Positions 19,515-28,424 of a stretch of DNA of 42,354 bases are shown here, piece by piece (the first letter of the stretch is position 1; every line of letters begins with the position of its first letter). The translations under genes and the position numbers were made by a program. Source of the stretch: Candidatus Enterovibrio escicola (lineage in GTDB: Bacteria; Pseudomonadota; Gammaproteobacteria; Enterobacterales; Vibrionaceae); NCBI RefSeq assembly GCF_002464935.1, contig NZ_NBYY01000029.1:1-42354 (forward strand), written 5' to 3'. The notes beneath the pieces are model-generated. The model saw only the letters and a program-made list of their open reading frames with translations, had not been told where the DNA came from and ran no database searches.

Positions 19515-20483
19515 ACCTCAGATCTGCATAAGAGATTGCTTATCAAACCTAGTCATTTTGATACTCGGCCTCTTTGGTTAAAATGAATACGCGATGAACC
19601 CCGCCCGCAAATTAGCCATAAATCTGATACAACTACGGTGCCTAGAATGCTCGATTTGGGATGTATTTTTTAGTAGGTCAAAAACGGTTTCAATAATAAA
19701 TCGTTTCCGGAGCATCAAGTGGTTCCAAAGTTTCATTACTTTGGGTTTCATGTTTTTTACACCCATTATAAGTATCACTCCCTTGTCTGCAAGTTCCCGC
19801 TCCAATGGATCAGAGATATAACCTTTGTCTCCGTATAAACACTCCAAATGCTCGTCAACCATTTCCGACACAGGCTTTCTATCATTCACGTTAGTCTTCG
19901 TCACTTTGACTGAAATAATGCTACCTTGGTCATTGACAATAAGGTGTAAATTTAAGCCGTAGAATTACCCCATCGTTCCTTTTCCTCTCTTCGAGGTACC
20001 TTTAAAAACATGATGTCTGAAAATGCATAGGTTGTGGTAAAGCTGTAGCTTAGATGAATCAACGAAGGCAATCCCTGTTGGCCTTGCCTGACGGTGAGTG
20101 AGGTAAGAGCAAAACGGAACCAGACCACCTTGCATGAGCTTAAATATTTTCGTGTAGCTGACTAATTCAGGAAATTAATGGTGAGACAAAAGCAAACAAA
20201 GTAGATGTAATAGGTTTTAAAGTCTCAATATCCTGATTGAGGGAAAGCTATCACTATCATCATCATTTCGCTCACGGAGAGGCGAGAAGGTTTATTTTTT
20301 TATTTGAAACCGGAAGAAAGGATGTATTTTTCCCATGCAGGGAGGAAAGTTTGGCAGAAGGCGTTAATATCGACAAAAATAGCGTCTAAGTTATTCATGC
20401 CAAGTCCTCATTCAATCGATAGTTTTTTAAACGATCAGATCGTGAGTTTAGCATTTAGTTCATTTCTTATATGCAGCTCAGGT
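19515..20483 (-). mobile_element. IS982-family copy, full length, flanks do not match
   Basis: The 969-bp copy has both ends (3' ACCTCAGATCTGCATAAG on the plus strand at left, 5' end at right). The left flank is TAAGTA, but the right flank is TAATCT, so no target repeat is present. Confidence 0.9.
19518..20398 (-). pseudogene. IS982 transposase pseudogene
   Basis: The C-terminal 108 codons (19578-19904) are open and carry VDEHLECLYGDKGYIS and the [12 protein letters not shown] glutamate region of the DDE domain. They end early at TAA after AYSF, about 20 codons before the family stop, which lies in the 3' terminal repeat. The N-terminal half down from ATG 20398 is broken by frameshifts. Confidence 0.85.
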
Positions 20484-20560
20484 TAATCTAACTATTGATA
20501 TATAACAAGGAAATTTAAAGTTCTATTTTGCTTAAATTAATACCTCCCATTCCATGGAAT

Positions 20561-23500
20561 TTATACTAGTTCTAATAAGATCTGAACCGGATGCCGTAGA
20601 TCTTTTTGTTCTATCCGATTGACTTGACTTCGACACGAATACCCCGTCGCCATACAACGCGAATGGGGTAGTAATTTCAGCCTAGGTTTCCAACTTAATC
20701 CATAAATTCCTTTTGAGTTTTCTACTTTATCAGATTCATGACCAAAGGTACCTGCCATACCACAGCAACCTACAGTGATGACCTCTAGTTTTCCACCAAA
20801 GTGTTTGAATATCTTACCCCACTCAGCTTCAGCATTTGGTAACCTAGTTTTTTCTGTACAATGCGAAAAAAGATACCACACGTCAGTATCTACACTTTTC
20901 TTTTTTGGGTGATGTTGTATTTCACCCAGCAACCATTCATGGGCTGTTAATACCTGAAAATTACCGCGTTTATCACCAAGTATTTCATTATATTCATCGC
21001 GATAGCAAAGAACTAATGCAGGATCAACTCCTATTATGGGTACACCTAGATCAGCTACTTGGTTAAGAAATTTTGAGGTATTTAATGCTGTATTAGTGAA
21101 TTTTTTTAAGAAACCTTTGATGTGTTGCGCTTTACCGTTCGGTTTGAATGGCAACAATAGTGGTTTCTTACCCAGTTTTTCAATCAAACTAATAAGATCA
21201 AGAATCAAAGGAGATTCATAAAAACTGGTGAAAGGATCCTGCATGATCAATACATATCGTTCTCGCTCTAATTCACTAAACGTTTGCAACCACAGGAGGT
21301 TAAACGTAGTGGCATTGTGTCCACACAATGATTCCATCAGAGTTGGTACAGACAAGGAAGGCGTATCAACATACCCTACCATCTTTTTAGTGACTACTTT
21401 GACCCATTCTGATTGAGTCATAGCATTAATGAGTACTGGCACTTTTGCCATCCAAGGTAACAAGGTTTCGATATTTGCAACCAAATAGTCTTTAGCAGGT
21501 CGCTGATAGCGACTATAGTAAAGATTAATAAAACGTGAACGAAAGCTTGGCACATCTACTTTGATTGGACATTGTGTCGCACAGGCCTTACACGCCAAAC
21601 ACCCATTCATGGCTTCCATAACTTCATGGGAAAAATCGTATTCTCCCTTTTTCGCCAACCAAGTATTCTTAAACCTAGGAAATATCTGAAAGAGTGACGA
21701 TCCTTTTCCCATAATTTCCTTTTCAAGAGCTATCGGATCGAAATCTAGGTCGGACAATAAACGTAGCCATTCACGGACAATATCCGATCGACCCTTTGGC
21801 GAATGGCGTCGGTCGTAGCTGATCTTCATCGAAGGACACATAGGCGAACTTGTATCGTAGTCAAAACACAAACCATTGCCGTTACATTCCATCACTTGGC
21901 TGAAGCTGTTACGAGTAGCAATCGGGATTTGCCGGTCGAACGTACCTCTTTTTTCCCCGTCCACCTTTACCAATTCATCATTGCTACCGAATGGCGTACA
22001 AATTTTTCCAGGATTCATGCGGTTTTCTGGATCGAATGCTGCTTTTACTTTTCGAAGTTCATCGAAAAGCACTTCACCAAAAAATGCTCGGCCGTATTCA
22101 GAGCGGAAACCTTTTCCATGTTCACCCCACATCAATCCACCATATTTTGCCACCAATACAACTACACTGTCCGATAATTTCCTCATTAGATGCTCTTGAT
22201 CGGGATCGCATAGATCCAATGCAGGACGAACATGAAGCACCCCCGCATCCACATGACCAAACATGCCATAATCCAGATTATGGCTATCAAGCAGTGCACG
22301 AAACTCAACGATATAGTCAGCCAGTTTTTCTGGAGGTACGCACGTGTCTTCCGTAAATGCAACAGGCCTCGCTGCCCCTCTAGTAGCACCAAGGAGACCG
22401 ACGGCTTTTTTACGCATCCCATAGAGACAATTGATATAGGTTATATCATCGCAGACCTGATAACCAATAACACCCTGATCTTCAGTGGCCAATAAGGTAT
22501 CTAAACGTTCGCATAGTGACTCGACTTGTGCAGAGACTGCCACGGCATCATCACCAGCAAACTCCACCAAATTGATGCCCTGCATATCTTTATCCGGCAC
22601 ATCAGTGAGAAGATATTTTACAGTATTCCAAACGATATCTTTACGAGCTAAATGCAAGACTCTGGAATCAATAGTTTCAATAGAAAGTGCGTTTGCTTCA
22701 ACCAGTACAGTCGCATTTCTTAATGCAGAGTCAAAGCTATTGTATTTGATATTAACTAAAGTACGGACCTTTGGAATGGGCGTAATATTCAGCTTAGCTT
22801 CAGCAATAAAACCTAATGATCCTTCTGCACCACAAAGCACCCGTGCTATATCAAAAGTTTCTTGCTCTGGGTTATAAGCATTCTTAAGATCATAACCCGT
22901 CAGGAAACGATTGAGTTGAGGAAACTTATCTTCGATCTCCACACGTTTGTTACGACAAATATTAGCAACAGTTTTAAGCGCAATTCCCGCATAATCATTT
23001 CTTTCTAAGACATTAATATCGTCATAACTTAGCGTTTCTGTATCCAACTCTGAACCATCAGCAAGCACTGCTTTCAGTGACAAAACATGGTCAGACGTTT
23101 TTCCGTAACGTAATGAGCCTTGTCCTGATGCGTCGGTGCTGATCATACCCCCCACTGTAGCACGGTTACTGGTGGAGAGATCAGGTGAGAAAAAGAAACC
23201 GTACGGATGAAGTGCTTCATTCAGAGCATCTTTCACAACACCAGCTTGAACTCGTACCCACGCCCCGTCTGGATTAATTTCCAATACTTTTCGCATGTGG
23301 CGAGACACGTCCACCACAAGGTATTGCGTAAGTGATTGACCGTTTGTGCCTGTACCACCGCCCCTAGCAGCAAAACGAATAGTGATAAATCTACTATCTA
23401 GTGATACTTTTCCAAGCAGAGCCAAATCTTGTGTTGAGGTGGGGAAGACCACAGCTTGTGGCAAAAGTTGGTAAACAGAGTTATCCGTTGCAACAGCAAG

Positions 23501-23614
23501 TCGACTGGCATAACAGGTTTCAATATCTCCGTGAAAACCTCTTTCCCTAATTGTGTCTAAATATAGCACCGCTATTGGATCAAGCGTATGTCTATGGGTG
23601 AGTGCTGGTAACAT
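20561..23614 (-). CDS. ydiJ: YdiJ-type FAD/Fe-S oxidoreductase (D-2-hydroxyglutarate dehydrogenase family)
   Basis: This is a large flavoprotein oxidising a D-2-hydroxyacid, best known in E. coli YdiJ as acting on D-2-hydroxyglutarate. It has 1017 residues, against 1018 in E. coli. The order is a PCMH-type FAD-binding domain (about 40-250, with AARGGGTGTNGQSL at 82-95 and STSNRATVGGMISTDASG), an FAD-oxidase C-terminal domain (HVDAGVLHVRP, GEHGKG), and an Fe-S region with CNGNGLCFDYDTSSPMCPSM and the 4Fe-4S motif CLACKACATQCP. A CCG-type segment (CCGMAGTFGHE) lies near the end. No frame damage is seen. It is monocistronic, with IS982 downstream and about 400 bp of free sequence upstream. Confidence 0.95.
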   Translation of the reverse strand: MLPALTHRHTLDPIAVLYLDTIRERGFHGDIETCYASRLAVATDNSVYQLLPQAVVFPTSTQDLALLGKVSLDSRFITIRFAARGGGTGTNGQSLTQYLVVDVSRHMRKVLEINPDGAWVRVQAGVVKDALNEALHPYGFFFSPDLSTSNRATVGGMISTDASGQGSLRYGKTSDHVLSLKAVLADGSELDTETLSYDDINVLERNDYAGIALKTVANICRNKRVEIEDKFPQLNRFLTGYDLKNAYNPEQETFDIARVLCGAEGSLGFIAEAKLNITPIPKVRTLVNIKYNSFDSALRNATVLVEANALSIETIDSRVLHLARKDIVWNTVKYLLTDVPDKDMQGINLVEFAGDDAVAVSAQVESLCERLDTLLATEDQGVIGYQVCDDITYINCLYGMRKKAVGLLGATRGAARPVAFTEDTCVPPEKLADYIVEFRALLDSHNLDYGMFGHVDAGVLHVRPALDLCDPDQEHLMRKLSDSVVVLVAKYGGLMWGEHGKGFRSEYGRAFFGEVLFDELRKVKAAFDPENRMNPGKICTPFGSNDELVKVDGEKRGTFDRQIPIATRNSFSQVMECNGNGLCFDYDTSSPMCPSMKISYDRRHSPKGRSDIVREWLRLLSDLDFDPIALEKEIMGKGSSLFQIFPRFKNTWLAKKGEYDFSHEVMEAMNGCLACKACATQCPIKVDVPSFRSRFINLYYSRYQRPAKDYLVANIETLLPWMAKVPVLINAMTQSEWVKVVTKKMVGYVDTPSLSVPTLMESLCGHNATTFNLLWLQTFSELERERYVLIMQDPFTSFYESPLILDLISLIEKLGKKPLLLPFKPNGKAQHIKGFLKKFTNTALNTSKFLNQVADLGVPIIGVDPALVLCYRDEYNEILGDKRGNFQVLTAHEWLLGEIQHHPKKKSVDTDVWYLFSHCTEKTRLPNAEAEWGKIFKHFGGKLEVITVGCCGMAGTFGHESDKVENSKGIYGLSWKPRLKLLPHSRCMATGYSCRSQVNRIEQKDLRHPVQILLELV

Positions 23615-24020
23615 CGTATTCCCTATCCCAGAAATTTCACTCTATATCCAATAAGTTAAAAAACCCTCCGTTCATATTGGCTACTAGTTAGTCCTAGTGT
23701 CCACTACTACAGGTATCATATTTTTTAACTGGAGTTGTCACCATAAAGATATAGTTCTTCTACACAGAAGAACATCTTATTGAACACAGGTTCAACAGTC
23801 TACTATTTATACCCCTCTTACTTGATGTTGCAGTTTCCTTAACTGCGATTCTAATTATTTTTGAAGTACAAGTCGATGTACTAATATTTCTAATTCTACT
23901 TCAACCAAAGAACAATGCAAAGTGGGTATCCTTACCAAACAGGGATAAAAATATCTAAAATAGAACTTTCCTGCTTTAATAACGCCAGTTCATTGCAACA
24001 AGACAATCACCCTATATAAC
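23615..24020. other. intergenic region upstream of ydiJ
   Basis: It should hold the ydiJ promoter. A 15-base identity (TATATCCAATAAGTT at 23643-23657) and TGTCACCATAAA at 23736 recur with similar spacing at 11722-11736 and 11821. No ORF or RNA gene is supported. Confidence 0.4.
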
Positions 24021-24026
24021 TAAATA

Positions 24027-24924
24027 ACCTGAGCTGCGCATAAGAAATAAAATAAATGCCAGAGTCGCGATCTGATTATTTGAAATAACCTATTGACTGC
24101 ACAAGGATTTGTGCATGAATAACTTAGACGCCATTTTGGCGATATCGACGACTTCTGCCAAACCTTCCTTCCTGCATGGAAAAAATACTTAATTTCTTCA
24201 GGTATCAAACAAACACACAAGCTTTCTCGCCTCTCAGTTAGCGAAATGATGACTATAGTGATAGCTTTCCATCAATCAGGATATCAAGACTTCAAAACCT
24301 ATTACATCTACTTTGTTTATCGCTACCTCACCAACAAATTTCCTGAATTAGTTAGTTACACGAGGATGTTAAAACTCATGAAATATGTCCTAGTTCCGCT
24401 TTTTTCTTACCTCACTCACCGTCAGGTGAGGCCGATAGGGATTGCCTTTGTTTATTCATCTAAACTACAGGTTTATCACACTTTACATATTCCACTGCAT
24501 CTCGGGTTTGAGGAGATGGTTAAATGAAGTAAAGGTAACAACAAATGTTGATGACACAGAACCCCTACCTAATATGACCGATAATCTCTGGGGATCACTC
24601 TATGGAGATAAGGAGTATATATCTAGCTTCCTTAAACAAACACTTTCCGAGAAAGGGATTAGTCTCATCACTAATAAACGGAAGAACATGGAACCAAAGG
24701 TGATGAAGTTTTAGGATCGTCTTATATTAAGAAAATGATTTATCATCGAGTCAGTCTTTATCCGACTAAAAATATATCCCAAATAAAGCACTTTCAGCAC
24801 CAAAGTTGGGTGAGATTTATGATCAACCTTATTACTAGAGTCATTACTTATACGTTTCCCTCCAACAAAGCTTAACCTTAAAATTACTCGGTTCTTAAAA
24901 GCAGCACTGATACAAAACTGAGGT
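24027..24924 (+). mobile_element. chimeric IS982-family copy
   Basis: The 5' half to about 24525 matches the common IS982 copies. The 3' half is a clearly more divergent relative (NLWGSLYGDKEYISSFLKQTLSEKG where others have ELWGCLYGDKGYISDPLERELADKG). The flanks differ: TAAATA left and TAATTA right. Confidence 0.85.
24115..24875 (+). pseudogene. IS982 transposase pseudogene, mosaic
   Basis: ATG 24115 matches the family start (MNNLDA), then the frame shifts. A 93-codon open stretch (24246-24527) covers MMTIVIAFHQSGYQDFKTYY onward. The overlapping frame 24442-24714 then carries a divergent catalytic half up to a TAG after VMKF. Residual tail sequence reaches TAA 24873-24875. It is non-functional. 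Confidence 0.82.
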
Positions 24925-24930
24925 TAATTA

Positions 24931-25184
24931 TAGAGGAGGACAATGGTGGAAATCACTTTCCCAATTATACCTTAGATGGGGGAATGACTCCCAAGACACT
25001 TATCAATATAACGAATATATATAACTCGGTACAAAATAAAGGGATGTATTAGACTTTTTATTGACAACTGCCTATGACGGAATAAAAACGTTAGAGAACC
25101 AGAACCTCAACGGAGGTTTCCATTCCTGAGATAGGCAGAATTAGCAATTTGGGAAGTGACTAAGTTAATCCCTGAGTATCAGGG
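24931..25184. other. unassigned sequence before the IS91 relic
   Basis: No ORF longer than noise is seen. The last 60 bases may be further decayed IS91 transposase N-terminal sequence, but the match is too weak to extend the element. Confidence 0.3.
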
Positions 25185-25334
25185 AGGTTCGTAGTGGAAA
25201 CACGTTTAAAGCAAAGCAGCTTAGATTTAATACCTTTGAAATTTATTCATGCCTTTTATCTGTTCAAGCGTGCTAAATATATCACAGATAGGGACATACC
25301 TTAAGCCCCACCACATATAGTTTCTGGGAGGAAG
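25185..25334 (-). mobile_element. IS91-family 5'-end fragment
   Basis: It aligns over about 140 bp to 37785-37925, the 5' end of the larger IS91 relic. The match includes the start MNKFQRY (MNEFQRYQIEV in the other copy), the leader TGTTCAAGCGTGCTAAATAT and the block CCCACCACATATAGTTTCTGG. The transposase body is missing. Confidence 0.7.
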
Positions 25335-25345
25335 AATCTCATTAT

Positions 25346-25632
25346 AAATGAAGCTGTAAAGGCGGTGAAAGAGGATAAACTGGCAGAGTGTAAAAGGACA
25401 AAGGTTATAATAAACGCTCATTAGCAGAGACAGTACTGTTTTGCTATACACAGTTGCTCAGCCCTAAACTCACTCTTCGTAATTACAATGATCAAGTTAG
25501 TGAAGAGCTGGCAAATGTGAAAGTGATGAACAAAGTTTTAAGACTCGGTATACCTGTTCGCCAGCAGATAAATTAAGACTGTAAAAAAGATCGTGATCAG
25601 TACGTTATAGGCCTGATTTAATCAACAACGCC
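25346..25632 (+). mobile_element. IS5-family 3'-end fragment
   Basis: It starts inside the transposase (NEAVKA) and runs with frameshifts through SEELANVKVMNKVLRLGIPVRQQIN. It ends in the inverted repeat that reads GGCGTTGTTGATTAAAT on the reverse strand at 25632. The 5' side abuts the IS91 fragment. Confidence 0.78.
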
Positions 25633-25644
25633 CATTTAATACAG

Positions 25645-25664
25645 TGCTTATGTGTAGCTCAGGT
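25645..25664 (-). mobile_element. IS982 5'-terminus scrap
   Basis: About 20 bp match the family's 5' end in minus orientation (GCTTATGTGTAGCTCAGGT on the plus strand). It is a footprint left by deletion of the rest of a copy. Confidence 0.55.
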
Positions 25665-26312
25665 TACTTTAGTCATTCCGCCAGATAAAAAACGTTGAAA
25701 TTCCTTACCTTAAAGGTGGCACACCCAATGTGGGTAAGATTGTCATCTTTAACTTTTCAGAAAAATGCTTGTCGACTCAAGCTTGTAAATAAGCAATAAA
25801 TATATTCTTATACTATATATCATCTAACTTCGCATACAATACTCAAGGGAGCACCAGCAATATACCCTACGACCTGGAGGGTTCAGCTAAGCGACAAGTG
25901 CAGATGAGTCCTATGACCATGGAAAAGTCCCGTGGTCAACCACGACGTAGATGAAAGTAGAAGAGGTGCGGATAACCAAGAGGGCAAACAAGAATGTATT
26001 ACGTCAAATTTCTACAAGATTTCGAGAAAAGTTTTCCATTACGCATGCAAGTGAGAGAAAATACTTCGCAAAATTTCGTAATCTCAACACTGAAGTATGC
26101 TCAGTGGTTCAGACAACCCCTGCCATCAATAGTGAACACTTTGGCAATGGGGTGAGGCTTAGCACCGGATTATTAAATTTAACAGCCACAAAGACCTAGC
26201 TGATTCCTACCTGTATATCGATATACGCATGTTTATAAAAACATAATCGATAACCCGTTTAGAAAAGTGCTGCAAGGCCGTGGCTAGCCTAAAAGACGTA
26301 AAGGATCTTCTG
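25665..26312. other. region upstream of the lipoprotein gene
   Basis: It contains no recognised gene. There are two overlapping small ORFs (25951-26199, and a 53-codon frame at 25994-26155 listed separately). The inverted repeat CCGTGGTCAACCACG at 25930-25944 is preceded by GGAAAAGTC. The lipoprotein promoter presumably lies in 26180-26300. Confidence 0.35.
25994..26155 (+). CDS. possible 53-residue small protein, no known family
   Basis: ATG 25994 opens a 53-codon frame ending in TGA, with an in-frame TAA 18 bases upstream and AAGAGGGC about 9 bases before the ATG. The predicted peptide is basic and aromatic (MYYVKFLQDFEKSFPLR, then YAQWFRQPLPSIVNTL) with no membrane segment. An overlapping 82-codon frame (25951-26199) is the alternative. 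I do not recognise either; it could be the tail of a decayed gene. Confidence 0.25.
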   Translation: MYYVKFLQDFEKSFPLRMQVRENTSQNFVISTLKYAQWFRQPLPSIVNTLAMG

Positions 26313-26705
26313 ATGCAACTAATTTCAACTATGGGACGAATAATGCTTGCTAGCTTACTGGTAGTCCTAATTTCGGCATGTTCCAGTACATCTTACGAAG
26401 AAAAATCCAAAATATTTGCAGCAGAGCGCGCTGCCATGCTCAGTAGAATAGTGCCCGTTGATATGAATGGTTACAATCTAGTTCGTGTAAAAGCAGAGGG
26501 GAGCAACATTGAACTCACTCTGCTTTACACTGGGGGTATCGATGTCGTGCCTATTGTTCTTGTTAAGAATATTAAAAAGACGTACTGCTCTGATACTGAA
26601 GTAGTGTCTTTGATGGAAAAAGGTGTTGGCTATAAACTCATTTTTCGTGACATGCGTGGGCGACCAGTACTTGAGAACCTAATCAGCTACCAAGATTGTG
26701 AATAA
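26313..26705 (+). CDS. small lipoprotein resembling type II secretion pilotin AspS (GspS-beta)
   Basis: The preferred start is ATG 26313 (AGGA 8 bases upstream), giving 130 residues; a GTG at 26280 would add 11. A hydrophobic signal (MLASLLVVL) ends in the lipobox ISAC, so Cys23 would be lipidated. The mature part (LVRVKAEGSNIELTLLYTGG, then TYCSDTEVVSLMEKGVGYKLIFRDMRGRPV) has the pattern I associate with AspS-type pilotins, which carry the GspD secretin to the outer membrane. C92 and C129 could form the family's disulfide. No other secretion gene is nearby. A generic Vibrio lipoprotein is the alternative. Confidence 0.6.
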   Translation: MQLISTMGRIMLASLLVVLISACSSTSYEEKSKIFAAERAAMLSRIVPVDMNGYNLVRVKAEGSNIELTLLYTGGIDVVPIVLVKNIKKTYCSDTEVVSLMEKGVGYKLIFRDMRGRPVLENLISYQDCE

Positions 26706-27173
26706 TAAAATAATGAAAGGCTAGTTACATATATAATAAGTAAGTTATGTGTATAACTGCTTGGATCTAAATAATAACTGCGGTACTTATGATCTAGCGT
26801 AAAAGATGAAGTAAAATACCGACAGGGGTACGCTCTTCTCTCCAAGAGAACAACTAGTACTTCCCTCAATTATCAATAGGTAATCTCTAGAAGAGATACA
26901 AAATTTCAGTCATTTTGGAACGGAGAATCTAAATTTATGATATCGCAAAGACAATCAGATTCCATTGTTCTTTAGTTTACTGATAGATGAAGAGGTACCG
27001 TAATAACGGTACTTCTTACCCTGAAATTCCTCAAGATCTATCGGCGAATAATCGCAAGTGAGCAAGAAAACATAAAATACTAATAGCTCAAGGAGCTTTC
27101 GTTTATTTGCTACTCTAAAAGAAAAGGATTGGAACTACTAGCTAATATCGCACGTACTAACTAACCTAAGCTG

Positions 27174-28137
27174 CGCATAAGAAATGAACTAAATGCCTAA
27201 GTCGCGATCTGATCGTTTGAAATAAACTATTGACTGCACAAGGACTTGGGTATGAATAACTTAGACGCTGTTGTCGTCGATGTCGACGACTTCTGCCAGA
27301 CTTTCCTCCCTGCATGGAGAACAATGCCTAATTTTTCTGGTATCAAACAAAGAAACAAGCCTTCTCATCTCTCAGTTAGCGAAGTGATGACTATAGTGAT
27401 AGCTTTCCATCAATCTGGATATCGAGACTTAAAAAACCTATTACATCCACTTTTTTTGTCACTACTTCACCAACAAGTTTTCTGAATTAGTTAGCTACAC
27501 GAGGATGTTCAAGCTCATGCAAGATATTCTAGTTCCGCTTTGCTTTTACCTCACTCACCGTCAAGCAAGGTCGACAGGGATTGCCTTTGTTCATTCGTCT
27601 AAGCTATAGGTTTGTCACAACCTATGCATTCTCAGACATCAGGTTTTTAAAGGTAACGCGAAGTGAGGAAAAGAAATGATGGGGTGGTTTTATGGTTTCA
27701 AATTACACCTTATTATCAATAACCACGGTGGCATTCTCTAAGTCAAAGTGATAACGGTTAACGTAGATGATAGAAAGCCTATATCGGAAATGGTTGACGA
27801 GCTTTGGGGTGTTTATACGGATATAAAGATTATATATCTGATCCATTGGAGCGGGAACTTGCAGATAAGGGAGTAACACTGATAACAGATGTAAAAAAAC
27901 ATGAAACCCAAAGTGATGAAACTTTGGAACCGCTTGATGCTCCGAAAACTATTTATTATTGAAACCGTTTTTAACCAACTAAAAAACATATCCCAAATCG
28001 AGCATTCTCGGCACCGTAGTTGTATCAACTATATGGTCAACTTGCTAACGGGGCTTATCACGTATTCATTTTAACCAAAGAAGCCGAGTATCCAAATAAC
28101 TAAGTTTGATAAGCAAGTGCTTATGCAGATCTGAGGT
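27174..28137 (+). mobile_element. IS982-family copy, full length with TAACTA target repeat
   Basis: 964 bp with both ends (ACCTAAGCTGCGCATAAG and the reverse of ACCTCAGATCTGCATAAG). It is flanked by TAACTA at 27168-27173 and 28138-28143. It is the best example of an undisturbed insertion in the window. Confidence 0.93.
27252..28134 (+). pseudogene. IS982 transposase pseudogene
   Basis: The start MNNLDAVVVDVDDFCQTFLPAW matches the family. Frameshifts near 27430, and near 27810-27890 among others, break the gene. The reading frame ends with the TGA that overlaps the 3' terminal repeat (CAGATCTGAGGT), as in other copies. Confidence 0.88.
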
Positions 28138-28424
28138 TAACTAATGTAGGAGCGCCCGTCACCCTGAAGGGCTTTATTGTTTAGTCTCAACCTATACACG
28201 GCAAGGAGGCAAGAGATATCGTCACTTAAGGCAGGGAGATAAAGGAGATCGAAGCGGTCGTTATAATGATCACCATGAAAGATTAGTCATTTTATATGAG
28301 AAGCAATCTGTTAAACAAATAACTATTTTAATCTAAAATAACTCAAAGAAAAAGAATAAAAATATTGTTTAGACAGTTAAAAATATATTGATATACTTTT
28401 TCTGTAACTAGGAAATAGAGAGAC

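Larger units (their letters stand above)
26800..28330 (+). mobile_element. IS30-family relic interrupted by IS982
   Basis: 5' part 26800-27173 holds a leader shared with 32880-33119. In shifted frames it encodes KRYKISVILERRI, YDIAKTIRFHCSLVY and RYRNNGTSYPEIPQDLSANNRK, which is the IS30 N-terminal helix-turn-helix pattern. After the IS982 (27174-28137) the frame resumes as VGARHPEGLYCLVSTYTRQGG and KRYRHLRQGDK, typical of the next IS30 transposase segment. The rest is lost. Confidence 0.7.

Noticed and set aside
21803-22495. Several plus-strand ORFs of 87-124 codons over ydiJ
   Set aside because: They overlap conserved YdiJ domains on the other strand and are compositionally shadow frames.
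26815-27060. A conserved regulatory RNA shared by 26815-27060 and 32880-33119
   Set aside because: The shared sequence translates, in shifted frames, to the IS30 transposase N-terminus, so it is a repeated IS fragment.
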